Origin: CBFHMJ01 sp965656875
Lineage (GTDB): Bacteria; Pseudomonadota; Gammaproteobacteria; Enterobacterales; Alteromonadaceae
Length of the DNA stretch: 64,000 nt
Reading direction: 5' to 3'
Assembly (NCBI GenBank): GCA_965656875.1
Contig: CBFHMJ010000018.1
Coordinates: forward strand, 1-64,000
Part shown: piece by piece, positions 34,743 to 43,231 of the stretch
Layout: the number at the start of each line of letters is the position of its first letter
Position numbering within the stretch: the first letter of the stretch is position 1
Translations under genes and position numbers: made by a program
Notes under the pieces: generated by a model
The model's database searches: none
Told to the model about the DNA's origin: nothing
The model's input: the letters and a program-made list of their open reading frames with translations, nothing else

Positions 34743-36445
34743 ATCAGATTATTCCTCTTAACTATTAATCGTCTGACTTGTTCCCAGCGAATGAGTCCGA
34801 TGATGTTCTCAACGTTATCTTCATAGATATAAACAGCTCCATCTCGTTTATCGTGGAGTAGTTCAAACGCATCAGCCATTGTAGAGCGTGAATTTAACCC
34901 CTGTAGCGGTAAATAAGCAATTTCTACGTCATCTGCGCCAGATGACAAGCTCGTTGTATCGTAATAGGCGAGCCGGAAATCACCACCTATTTCATATTGA
35001 TCTTTGATGACAAGATGCTCATGGGGCTCAAGTGTAGACATGTAATGCTTTACTTCGAACGGTGAGGCGCTACCAATGAGGGTAAAATTTTTGTCGAGAC
35101 TGGCGGAGACGCCGATTTGTTGTAATAAATCGACGGCGGGTGAACTTCTGTAAGGGAGTTTCTGAAAGATTAGTTGTTGAACGAAAATAGAACGGTCATT
35201 GTAAATTTGTCTCACGGTCGTGTAGGACATGGCTACCAGCAACATGGTTGGAACGATGATTTCAGGCTGGTGGGTAAGCTCCAGAACTGTTACCAAAGCA
35301 GCTAATGGTGCGTGTAAAGTTGCCGCCATGAGACCTGCCATGCATATCACCGCGTAAGTGCCATGTACGGCTTGCACAGGTTGAAACCACAATCCAATAT
35401 TGCCGAGTATGGTGCCGATGAGTACGCCCAAACCCAGGATTGGGCCGATAATTCCGCCGGGAATGCCCAGTCCTAGAGCAATCACTGTTGCCAGGTATTT
35501 TCCAATAAGAATCATGACAAGAAACTGGATGTTATTAGGGTCAGAAATAGAGAATTGAATTGCACCCATTCCTGAACCGAGTGCCTGAGGAATAAAGTAG
35601 CCAATAAATGCGGTAATGAAGCTTGCCATTAATAAGCGCGGAAAGATCGAATAACCTGACGAGATTTGTATTGTTTGCATCATATGTCGGTTGAACCACC
35701 AGGCAATGGTGCCAATGATAAATCCACAAACAATCAAGAATGGATAGTGAGTATTCGCTAATGTTGTAACCTGTATCAATGCTAGATCATGATCATTACC
35801 AAATACCATTTGTGTCAAAAATGCTCCCATGACGGAAGATAGCATTATTGGTATGAATACATGTATTTTGTAATCCCTGACGACGACTTCCATCACAAAT
35901 ATTACTGCTGCTAAAGGCGTGTTAAACGATGCAGAGATACCTGCCGCAATACCACAACCTGTCAAAATCTTAATACTGTTATATGGCAGTTTCAGCCAGT
36001 TACCAATATAGCTGGAACCTGAAGCACCGATATGTACTGAAGGGCCTTCCCGACCCACTGAAAAGCCACAAATTAACGCGATAGCACCGCCAAAAAATTG
36101 GTTAATCGCATTTAAAAGTGGCATATTTCCGTACGCTGTTTTGTAACGATGAATCACGAAAGGAATGCCCAGTCGGGTGTTTTTAAACGGGCTAACGTTT
36201 ATCATCGCGGCAATAATTAATGCCCCTGCGATTGGAAGTAGGATTTTGTGCCAGGTGGATATATGGACGAAATTATCGATTTCCGGACTGAAAAGTAGCT
36301 GGGTATTATTAATTATCAGACGGAATATGATGATAAGACCGGCAGAGCTCAAACCTGCAAGTACGCCTAATACACACATTTGAAAAGATGCCTGAGGGAG
36401 TGAAACCTTATGTCGTAACTTACGAAGCGTATGTGATAAAGACAT
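34739..36445 (-). CDS. ClC family chloride channel/transporter with CBS-like C terminus
   Basis: A 568-aa membrane protein. The ClC pore motif GREGPSVHIGASG retains the gating Glu, and GIPGGIIGPILGLG supplies another pore loop. The first motif GSGIP is replaced by RLGIP. About 430 residues of membrane helices are followed by a soluble tail of about 130 residues that looks like a CBS pair (FTLIGSASPFEVKHYM, RWEQVRRLIV). Bacterial ClC proteins are often H+/Cl- antiporters. It is followed by hemJ with an ATGA overlap. Confidence 0.93.
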   Translation of the reverse strand: MSLSHTLRKLRHKVSLPQASFQMCVLGVLAGLSSAGLIIIFRLIINNTQLLFSPEIDNFVHISTWHKILLPIAGALIIAAMINVSPFKNTRLGIPFVIHRYKTAYGNMPLLNAINQFFGGAIALICGFSVGREGPSVHIGASGSSYIGNWLKLPYNSIKILTGCGIAAGISASFNTPLAAVIFVMEVVVRDYKIHVFIPIMLSSVMGAFLTQMVFGNDHDLALIQVTTLANTHYPFLIVCGFIIGTIAWWFNRHMMQTIQISSGYSIFPRLLMASFITAFIGYFIPQALGSGMGAIQFSISDPNNIQFLVMILIGKYLATVIALGLGIPGGIIGPILGLGVLIGTILGNIGLWFQPVQAVHGTYAVICMAGLMAATLHAPLAALVTVLELTHQPEIIVPTMLLVAMSYTTVRQIYNDRSIFVQQLIFQKLPYRSSPAVDLLQQIGVSASLDKNFTLIGSASPFEVKHYMSTLEPHEHLVIKDQYEIGGDFRLAYYDTTSLSSGADDVEIAYLPLQGLNSRSTMADAFELLHDKRDGAVYIYEDNVENIIGLIRWEQVRRLIVKRNNLI

Positions 36446-36550
36446 GGCTACCTTAATTTAACGTTTTTAGGTAAATGACAGGCTGGTTTATCAAGACTTA
36501 AACAAAAGCAAAGCTAAAACTCAAGATATTATAAGCATTTGGCAGATTAA

Positions 36551-37282
36551 ATGGATCAGAATTCTACGATAAAAATAGTATGGGGATACCTTAAAAGCTT
36601 GCATCCACTTGTTCGATGGAGTTGTTTCGGTGCTGTTTGCTTTACCTCCGGATATTTCATTGGCAACCAGGCGTTTTTCAACCATAAAAATGCGATTTCT
36701 GTGCAAGAGGAACAACTAACAAAACTACAACAACGAATTGATGCTCAACAGCAATCGCTTAGCGCATCACATGTTGAACTTGAGATTCAGAAATCAGCTA
36801 ATTTAATCATGAAAGATGAGCTGGTACTGCTTCAGCGGAAAAATCTTGAGTTGGAAAAAGATAATACCTTCTATGAGAAAGTAGTCGCTCCGGAAAAAGC
36901 AGATCAGGGAATCGCTATCAATAAATTTAGTATTGAAGAAACAGCCAGTCCTAATCGCTTTCGGGTGAGGTTTATACTGGTTCAGAACAATATTAAAAAA
37001 CGTTATGCGCGAGGTTACGTCAATCTGATACTTGATGGAGTGGATAAGGAAGCTGACAAGCAATCCCACAAAATACAAGATATATCGGAATTTACCGATG
37101 AACTTCTTAGATTTAATTTCCGTTATTTTCAAGCTTTTGACCAGGAATTAGTCCTGCCCGAAGGGTTCTCACCTGAAATGATCTCAATGTCAGTAATTTT
37201 ACCAAAAATGAAATGGCAAGATTATCAGCGAGTCGATGACAAGTTTAGCTGGCAAAACCTGAGACAGGGAATACTTGAATAA
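36551..37282 (+). CDS. Conserved membrane-anchored coiled-coil protein (DUF6776-like)
   Basis: A 243-aa protein with one membrane span at about 23-42 (WSCFGAVCFTSGYFIG), then a predicted coiled coil at about 50-105 (heptad-like Leu in EEQLTKLQQRIDAQQQSL), then a beta-rich periplasmic domain (about 120-230). The pattern resembles small proteins found beside erpA in other gammaproteobacteria. Function is unknown. There is no clear ribosome binding site before the ATG. erpA follows after 69 bases on the same strand. Confidence 0.8.
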   Translation: MDQNSTIKIVWGYLKSLHPLVRWSCFGAVCFTSGYFIGNQAFFNHKNAISVQEEQLTKLQQRIDAQQQSLSASHVELEIQKSANLIMKDELVLLQRKNLELEKDNTFYEKVVAPEKADQGIAINKFSIEETASPNRFRVRFILVQNNIKKRYARGYVNLILDGVDKEADKQSHKIQDISEFTDELLRFNFRYFQAFDQELVLPEGFSPEMISMSVILPKMKWQDYQRVDDKFSWQNLRQGILE

Positions 37283-37351
37283 ATTACTCAGGTATTGGAT
37301 AATTCGCCTCTTATTTTACTGAATGTATCTTAATTAGCGACGAGAAGAGTT

Positions 37352-37696
37352 ATGTCAGCGCCTGCAGAAATGCCTATTCAATTTTCAGATGCTGCCGCAT
37401 CTAAAGTTAAACAACTGATAGCGGAAGAAGAGAATGAAAATCTGAAACTACGAGTTTATGTGACTGGTGGTGGATGCTCCGGGTTCCAGTATGGATTTAC
37501 GTTCGATGAGAAAAGTAATCCAACGGATATGACGATCGAAAAACAAGGCGTTTTGATGGTCGTTGACGCAATGAGTTTACAATACCTGATGGGTGGGACT
37601 GTTGATTATAAAGAAGGGCTGGAAGGCGCTCGCTTTTTTGTTGACAACCCAAATGCTACAACAACATGCGGTTGTGGCTCGTCATTTTCTGTTTAA
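37352..37696 (+). CDS. erpA: Iron-sulfur cluster insertion protein ErpA
   Basis: A-type carrier that delivers Fe-S clusters to client proteins, including those of isoprenoid synthesis. The three conserved Cys are visible: VTGGGCSGFQYGF (Cys 42) and TTCGCGSSF (Cys 106 and 108). The length of 114 aa is normal. The segment VVDAMSLQYLMGGTVDY is also typical of ErpA. A strong terminator follows. Confidence 0.97.
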   Translation: MSAPAEMPIQFSDAAASKVKQLIAEEENENLKLRVYVTGGGCSGFQYGFTFDEKSNPTDMTIEKQGVLMVVDAMSLQYLMGGTVDYKEGLEGARFFVDNPNATTTCGCGSSFSV

Positions 37697-37712
37697 AAAC
37701 TTCTTCGCTAAC

Positions 37713-37756
37713 AAAAAAGGCACTATTGGTTCAAAACTGATAGTGCCTTTTGTTTA
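37713..37756 (+). terminator. Rho-independent terminator after erpA
   Basis: A 12-bp perfect stem AAAAGGCACTAT/ATAGTGCCTTTT with a 13-base loop and TTTTGTTT tail, starting about 17 bases after the erpA stop. Confidence 0.9.
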
Positions 37757-38132
37757 TCTGTCCTTTATTATCTTCTGAATACGTCTATTCTATTTTCATC
37801 TTTTTAACATCTTCTACACCAGTAACGGTATAGTTACTCTAGAGTTTACGTGAAATTCCCAAACCTTAACTATCCATATTTGTGGTTTCTATAAATCCAC
37901 AGAGGTGTGTGCGATATTTTTTGAACTACTTGAAAAGTAATATAATTATTACGATTTACATCATTGCTGTACAGAAATTAGCATATTTTGTATCCAGAAC
38001 AGGGCTTATCATTTTAAAAAGTTAATGAATAATTTGTACCTGATAAGCCTCATTTACTATTTGGTTTCGTAATAATTGATTTCTAAATTAAAGGTTAATT
38101 AGTCACAGGTAATCAGATAATAGTCTAATTTA
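37757..38132. other. AT-rich region without a called gene
   Basis: Nearly 380 bases between the erpA terminator and the end of a small minus-strand gene. It is AT-rich with no convincing frame, tRNA or obvious hairpin. It may include the transcript end of the small gene. Confidence 0.5.
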
Positions 38133-38309
38133 TTAAGCCTGCTGGGTGATAAAAATCATGAATGCGTAGAACGCTATGATCACCACATTAAAAATAAGGA
38201 TGTATTTAAAGCCTTTCATTCCCTGGTCGATTGTCCAGCCATTCCAGCGTAAATAAAGCCACCAGGCAATAAACATAAGCAATGGAATGATAAAAGCGAG
38301 CCTCACCAT
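38133..38309 (-). CDS. Small (58-aa) predicted membrane protein
   Basis: A short frame that starts MVRLAFIIPLLMFIAWWLYL and ends FYAFMIFITQQA. It has two hydrophobic spans (about 4-20 and 37-55) separated by a polar loop with RWNGWTIDQGMKGF. The ATG at 38309 is preceded on the minus strand by a run of six Gs (GGGGGGAAAA), a strong ribosome binding site. No frame this size would be expected to combine a good site with such a clean two-span layout by chance. I do not recognise a family. It stands alone between erpA and the LuxR-type gene. Confidence 0.72.
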   Translation of the reverse strand: MVRLAFIIPLLMFIAWWLYLRWNGWTIDQGMKGFKYILIFNVVIIAFYAFMIFITQQA

Positions 38310-38687
38310 AGTAATTTTCCCCCCTGGTTTGAGTCTTTAATTGTTAGCCATAATACATTGGAAAACAAAAATATCACCTTACCGGAATTTGTAAAAAGTT
38401 TTCAGATTCACTTAAAAGTAATGCGACTTCGGTGTAAACAAATTGAAAATTTAACTACCGTTAATTAGTAAAATTATGAATAAAAAATTTATTATTGTTT
38501 TTTAAAATGTTCTTTTTTTATTGATAATGGTAAATAAAATGTATGTATATATTGCTATGTGTACCTGTTAAGTGTATAGTTGGCGGCGGTGGCTAGGTGT
38601 ATGAGATGAATTAAGAAATTTTTCCAAAGTTTTTAATTCATTTTTTTAACGTGATTTTATTACTAATTCTTATATCGGTAGAGGTAT
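38310..38687. other. AT-rich divergent intergenic region
   Basis: About 380 very AT-rich bases between the small membrane protein gene (minus) and the LuxR-type gene (plus). It should contain both promoters, but the base composition gives too many chance -10 matches to call one. An AGAGG ribosome binding site precedes the LuxR-type ATG. Confidence 0.5.
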
Positions 38688-39785
38688 ATGGAAAGATTGC
38701 CAAATTTAATTGCCAGTCTTTACTCAGATGGAGTAAATCAATCGTCCTGGCATGTATTCACAGATCAAGCATCTGCGTACTTTAATGCTGATGGTTGCCT
38801 TCTAAGTTTCTGTGAAATTCATAACCCTTCAGATCCTTTGCTTTTCAGCTTTGGTTCCTGGGACAACGAATCCTTAGGACAGCTTTCTTCTCAAAAATCA
38901 GAAGCTCGCTTTTATCAAGTCATTAAACAAACGCCTGTAGGACAAATTCTCAACAGTGGAGATATTGTAACGCCAGGTGATCTCACAAACAGTGAGGCTG
39001 ACATAGAGCCGAGCGGTAAAGTTGAGAAATTCCTTGGTGGAACTATTTATCGTGATGACAAATATGAAGCTGTAATTGGATTTGTGAGAGGGAAGGATAA
39101 ACCTGATTTTGGAGAAGTGGATAAAACACTGCTTGCGCGATTTTTTCCATTCCTAAAGCAAGCAATATGCAGTTATTTTGAGTCTCATCTCAAACCAATG
39201 CAGCATGAAGCTGAAATTATCCTTGATCAATTCCCCGCCGCGACGGGCATTGTTAGTCGTAAAGGCAAACTAGTGGCTGCTAATTCCTTATTTGAACAAT
39301 TAAAGCAGGAAAAATCACTTTTTTATCTTTACGCGAAACAAATGCACTTTTATGATAGCAACGTACAAGCGTGGTTTTCTGACTTTACACAACAGAAGGT
39401 TAGCGCAAAAGTACGGAAAGATAAGTCGCAAAATCGCTCAGTAATTATTACTGGTAAAGACGGCCAGTCATCATTGTTAAAATTATCATATCTGAAGAAG
39501 CCAGTGAGCTTTGTTGGAGATAGTGAAAATAGTGGTGAGTTTATGTTGTCTATTTACTCATCAACTTTTGATGGTCGTGCGTCGTTATATCGTAAGTTAT
39601 TCGATTTTACTCGCGCAGAAGCTGAAGTTGCTGAGTTGCTGTCATTTGGCTTTACAATGGCTGATCTTGCTGAGAAGAAAAAGGTTTCGAAACATACTCT
39701 GCGCACACAGCTTAAGAGTATTTTCCAGAAAACGAATACACATTCTCAGAATGAACTGGTCATTTTGCTCTCAAATGTAGTTTAA
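38688..39785 (+). CDS. LuxR-type helix-turn-helix transcriptional regulator
   Basis: A 365-aa protein with a C-terminal LuxR-type DNA-binding domain: FDFTRAEAEVAELLSFGFTM, DLAEKKKVSKHTLRTQLKSI and FQKTNTHSQNELVILL at about 302-362. The N-terminal 290 residues show a PAS/GAF-like mix of helices and strands (ILDQFPAATGIVSRKGKLVA near 180) but no recognised ligand motif and no receiver domain or membrane span. Target genes are unknown; flanking genes and the structured region downstream are candidates. It appears monocistronic. Confidence 0.88.
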   Translation: MERLPNLIASLYSDGVNQSSWHVFTDQASAYFNADGCLLSFCEIHNPSDPLLFSFGSWDNESLGQLSSQKSEARFYQVIKQTPVGQILNSGDIVTPGDLTNSEADIEPSGKVEKFLGGTIYRDDKYEAVIGFVRGKDKPDFGEVDKTLLARFFPFLKQAICSYFESHLKPMQHEAEIILDQFPAATGIVSRKGKLVAANSLFEQLKQEKSLFYLYAKQMHFYDSNVQAWFSDFTQQKVSAKVRKDKSQNRSVIITGKDGQSSLLKLSYLKKPVSFVGDSENSGEFMLSIYSSTFDGRASLYRKLFDFTRAEAEVAELLSFGFTMADLAEKKKVSKHTLRTQLKSIFQKTNTHSQNELVILLSNVV

Positions 39786-39803
39786 AATATTAGTAAAATT
39801 ACT

Positions 39804-40097
39804 ATACCTTAATTTAGGTATGTGGTTTAATGCGCTTAATAACTCAGTCAACTTTTTGGTTTGAGTTGTTAACAAATATACCTGAGATTAATACTCATAT
39901 AGTGGTATTGACTCAGGTGCAGTCATCACCTAGGTTTGAGGTTAGGGTACCTGGTGTCTCGTTTTTACGGGACATGAGTAGTTTCTCATGAGCATGAATT
40001 CTGGGGGTTCATGTTGATTCCAGCAAAATGAAACCACCGGTATCGGGGGCTAACTTAGGTTTAGTCGTATGTAAACTAGAGTATTGGGGTATTCTAG
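39804..40097 (+). ncRNA. Candidate structured RNA or long 5' leader of the XRE regulator
   Basis: Nine successive inverted repeats fill most of this region: ATACCT/AGGTAT (39804-39821), TTAATAACTCA/TGAGTTGTTAA (39836-39872), ACCTGAG/CTCAGGT with inner AATAC/GTATT (39880-39918), CACC(T)AGGT/ACCTGGTG (39927-39956), TCTCG/CGGGA (39957-39972), CATGAG/CTCATG (39973-39990), CATGAA/TTCATG (39993-40013), CCACCG/CGGGGG (40034-40049) and CTAGAGTA/TATTCTAG (40076-40097). The last touches the XRE gene's ribosome binding site. It matches no RNA family I know. The first may be the LuxR-type gene's terminator. Strand follows the flanking genes. Confidence 0.45.
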
Positions 40098-40110
40098 GAG
40101 AGAGTGAGTA

Positions 40111-40362
40111 ATGGGTAAAACAGTAGAATCTTCAGAAAATATTAAATTAACAGCTTGGTTAAAAGATAAACGTCATGAGAAAGGCCACACAATGCGTAGC
40201 CTGGCTCAAATCTTGGGAACTCCTCATTCTTTCATCGGTAAGATCGAGAATCAGGAACGTCGTTTGGACGTAATCGAGTTCGTACGCTATTGTCGTGCAC
40301 TTGATATCGACCCTCAAGAAGGTCTTCAATTAGTTACTGAAGAAAACCAACAGCAGAGCTAA
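40111..40362 (+). CDS. Small XRE-family helix-turn-helix regulator
   Basis: An 83-aa protein that is almost entirely one HTH domain: LKDKRHEKGHTMRSLAQILG, then TPHSFIGKIENQERRLDV, the recognition-helix and following segment of the Cro/C1 family, at about 17-55. An acidic, Gln-rich tail follows. A strong AGGAGAGAG ribosome binding site precedes the ATG, partly within the last hairpin of the upstream structured region, so translation may be controlled by that fold (inference). It is not associated with a toxin or phage gene. Target unknown. Confidence 0.88.
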   Translation: MGKTVESSENIKLTAWLKDKRHEKGHTMRSLAQILGTPHSFIGKIENQERRLDVIEFVRYCRALDIDPQEGLQLVTEENQQQS

Positions 40363-40484
40363 TAGTTCTTCTTCAGCTTATCAATGGAATAGTTCGTCGC
40401 CAGGATGGCGAAGCACCTCTCATCATCACTTCATTCAGACATCATTTCTCTCAGATATCACTTTCTTTAAGCAACTTTTTTACA

Positions 40485-41891
40485 TCACTTTTTCACTTCT
40501 TCACTGAGTTCAGCTCTTTCCAATGCATCTATTTTAGGTTTCAATATCATTAGAATGGTTAGTGACGGAATAATCATCAACGTTGTAATGATAAAGAATA
40601 CTGCCCAGTTACCGTTCAGCCAGTCCACCATAAATCCACTTCCTGACGCTATTAAAGTCCTGCTCATTGTTCCCAATGATGCCATCAAAGCGTATTGAGA
40701 GGCGGTAAAAGAACGACTACACATCATCGACAGGAACGATACAAAGGCGACGGATGACCATGCCGACGTGAATCCATCGACAAATATCGTGGCTGCAAAC
40801 AAAGTCTTATCGGGACCAATTGATGCCATCAGTGCAAACATTAAATTACTGCACGACATCGCAAGTCCACCGATGAGCAAACCTTTAACGATACCGAGTC
40901 GCATGGTGACCAACCCGCCAATAAATGAAAATAAAATGGTGACCCACCAACTTACCAGTTTCGAATAAAAGCCAATTTCAGCATTGGTAAATCCGATCTC
41001 TTTATAAAAGACGATGGACATACGTCCCAGAAAAGCTTCGCCAATTTTAAAAAGAAAAATGAACAGCAAAATTGATAAAGCGAATTTGAAGCCATTTCGA
41101 TTAAAAAATTCTTTTACTGGTTCGGCCACGGTAATGGCTAACCAAATCATGGCCTTTTTAAACGTACCTGAGTTGGTTGAGTTGAAATGATGCTGGTATT
41201 TCTCAGTGAGTGCCTGATGAATTTGTTCTCTGTCTGTGTCCGGCTCTTTGGCAAATAAGGTTGGGATCATTAACAGGCCGACAATGGCAGCTAGAAGAAA
41301 ATACATGTTTTGCCAGCCAACGCCTGACATATCGACTAGAAAGAAAGGTATTGCTCCAAGTCCGGCAAAACCTGTCCACCAACCGCTTGTTGCCATTGAT
41401 GCGGCGGCGGCAAGTTTTTCGGGTTCATTCTGATCAATAATATCAATTCGGTAGGCATCAATTGCGATATCCTGGGTTGCAGAAGAGATGGAAACCATCA
41501 TCGCCGCTAAACCAGGAATGAGTAAACCGTATTGAGGTGAAACTCCTGCCAGTGCAACACATCCAGCTGCTATCAGGCATTGGGTGAGTAGAATCCAGCT
41601 TCTGCGTTGACCTAAAAGTGCATGAAGAATTGGAAGTTTGAGACGATCGACTAGCGGTGACCACAAGAAGTTAATCGAAAACGAAATGAAAACAGCGCCA
41701 AACAAACCAATGGCGGAACGACTTAACCCTTCTTCTTTTAGCCATGCTGACATCGCAGAACCAATCATGACCCAGGGAAAGCCACTGCTAATGCCAAAGA
41801 GAAAAATGGTTAATAATCGTTTGTCATAAAAGTTTTTTAAGTAGTCTTTCAACGGATTACCTGTGCCACAAGATACAAAATGCTTGAGCAT
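40485..41891 (-). CDS. ampG: AmpG-type muropeptide MFS permease
   Basis: Inner-membrane transporter that imports GlcNAc-anhMurNAc peptides for cell-wall recycling. The 468-aa protein has about 12 hydrophobic segments and the AmpG N-terminal pattern FLFGISSGFPWVMIGSAMSAWL, FLWSPLVDRLKLP and ISSATQDIAIDAYRID. The start at 41891 lacks a good site; a TTG at 41852 with AGG upstream is an alternative that would begin nearer to the family's usual N terminus. It lies downstream of a cyclophilin and yajG gene, an arrangement related to the E. coli ampG-yajG pair. Confidence 0.9.
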   Translation of the reverse strand: MLKHFVSCGTGNPLKDYLKNFYDKRLLTIFLFGISSGFPWVMIGSAMSAWLKEEGLSRSAIGLFGAVFISFSINFLWSPLVDRLKLPILHALLGQRRSWILLTQCLIAAGCVALAGVSPQYGLLIPGLAAMMVSISSATQDIAIDAYRIDIIDQNEPEKLAAAASMATSGWWTGFAGLGAIPFFLVDMSGVGWQNMYFLLAAIVGLLMIPTLFAKEPDTDREQIHQALTEKYQHHFNSTNSGTFKKAMIWLAITVAEPVKEFFNRNGFKFALSILLFIFLFKIGEAFLGRMSIVFYKEIGFTNAEIGFYSKLVSWWVTILFSFIGGLVTMRLGIVKGLLIGGLAMSCSNLMFALMASIGPDKTLFAATIFVDGFTSAWSSVAFVSFLSMMCSRSFTASQYALMASLGTMSRTLIASGSGFMVDWLNGNWAVFFIITTLMIIPSLTILMILKPKIDALERAELSEEVKK

Positions 41892-41950
41892 AGTATCACA
41901 AGAAAACCCGTAATTTAGGTCTTACGTCTGTTAGAAATAATTCGAAATAT

Positions 41951-42277
41951 CTATGGCCTTATTCCGATGCAATCCACCGGAAAATGACCTTTTCCTTCAA
42001 GGTATTCTATGTAAGTCAAAATCTCTTTTCGGAGAATCTCATCTGTTTTTAAATGATGATCGCTCCAGAATTTTATCTGGTGTATCAAATGCCAGAAGAC
42101 TAACTCTTTGTTGGTATAGGGAGTGTCTGGATTAATGGAGACGGTTGTCCATTCTTCAAAAACGTCCCAGACAAACAGTTCTAACTCCTGGTAGGGCGTT
42201 TGATGAAAGAGATAGGCTCGAACGAAATACGCGAGTTGTTTGGATTTACTGTTAATGAAATAAGAAAGGGTTTGCAA
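41951..42277 (-). CDS. Hypothetical protein, 108 aa
   Basis: A soluble protein without signal peptide or membrane span. It is rich in aromatic residues and His (ELELFVWDVFEEWTTV, FWHLIHQIKFWSDHH) and ends VDCIGIRP. The frame is clean, preceded by no strong ribosome binding site and followed 59 bases later by ampG. I do not recognise the family. Helical content looks high. It could be a small regulator or partner of the adjacent genes, but nothing shows this. Confidence 0.65.
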   Translation of the reverse strand: MQTLSYFINSKSKQLAYFVRAYLFHQTPYQELELFVWDVFEEWTTVSINPDTPYTNKELVFWHLIHQIKFWSDHHLKTDEILRKEILTYIEYLEGKGHFPVDCIGIRP

Positions 42278-42617
42278 TGATTACTACTCCATTTGTCTAA
42301 AAGTTGCGAATGCACGAAAAGTCCTTTCGGCATATCAATATGAGTCTTTTTCTTCCTTACACTATTCAGGCTTTTCTTGAGACCAGACGTTTAGAGCACT
42401 CTCTACACTTCAACGGATTATTTTCGTTTCTCTGGCGTTTAATCGCTAAGTATAGTCAAGATTACAAGATGCGCATTGAATAGTTGCTGACTGCTTTGTA
42501 TAAAAATGTAAAACAATCAACAACTATCGGGTACTTTAATGATGAAATGAATTTTATCAACTGCTTTTTATCGAATACGCACTTTTTGTGTTCGATAGGG
42601 GGATTTTTATCGCTGAA
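42278..42617. other. Intergenic region downstream of the cyclophilin gene
   Basis: About 340 bases with no convincing gene. One 10-bp inverted repeat TATCGAATAC/GTGTTCGATA (42569-42578 and 42588-42597, one G-U pair) lies 20 bases beyond the cyclophilin stop; it has no T run on the minus strand. The promoter for the 108-aa gene and ampG is presumably here. Confidence 0.5.
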
Positions 42618-43214
42618 TCAATTTTCGGCAGGAATTAATGTTACTTTTTTGATAATGACATCAGTTACAGGAGCTGTCGGCCAACCAGTTTTCTCATGAA
42701 AAGCAATTTCAACAGCGCCTATTTTCTCGAGTACTTCTTCACCTTCAATAATGTTACCAAACACCGCATATCCCCAACGTCTTCCAGGGTCGAGGCTTTT
42801 GTTGTCATTCAGATTAAAGAAAAACTGGCGAGTAGCTGTATGTGGTGACGTTTCACGGGCCATTGCAATTGTGCCAACTTCGTTTTTGAGGCCATTACCG
42901 GATTCGTTAAAAATGGGTGCTTTAGATTTCAGATCTTCATATTTCAAATTGTATCCACCTCCCTGAACGACAAAATCTTTTTCTACCCGGTGGATAACGG
43001 TATTATCATATTCGCGGTTAATCACATACGTCAGGAAGTTATTTACAGTGATTTCAGCTCTGATTCGGTTGAGTTCTACAATGATGTCGCCCATAGAGGT
43101 CTCAAATTTTACTCGAGGATAATAATTATCCCGCTGTGCGTATTCGCCTTTTAACTCTGCCGCCAGGGTTGAAAAAGAGAGTAGTGAGCAAAGTAAAAAA
43201 GTAATCAACTTCAT
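42618..43214 (-). CDS. Periplasmic cyclophilin-type peptidyl-prolyl isomerase
   Basis: Catalyses cis-trans isomerisation of proline bonds in secreted proteins. The signal peptide is MKLITFLLCSLLSFSTLA with cleavage near residue 18. The cyclophilin core follows: FETSMGDIIVELN, NFLTYVINREYDNTVIHRV, FVVQGGGYNLK, MARETSPHTATRQFFFNL and AVFGNIIEGEEVL. The ATG at 43214 is preferred to an in-frame TTG at 43226. It follows yajG after 17 bases and precedes ampG. Confidence 0.93.
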   Translation of the reverse strand: MKLITFLLCSLLSFSTLAAELKGEYAQRDNYYPRVKFETSMGDIIVELNRIRAEITVNNFLTYVINREYDNTVIHRVEKDFVVQGGGYNLKYEDLKSKAPIFNESGNGLKNEVGTIAMARETSPHTATRQFFFNLNDNKSLDPGRRWGYAVFGNIIEGEEVLEKIGAVEIAFHEKTGWPTAPVTDVIIKKVTLIPAEN

Positions 43215-43231
43215 ATATTTTTCCAATTAAT

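Noticed and set aside
34739..36445. ClC protein as non-functional because GSGIP is replaced by RLGIP
   Set aside because: The gating-Glu motif GREGPSVHIG and the GIPGGIIGPILG loop are intact and the length is full; variation in the first motif occurs in the family.
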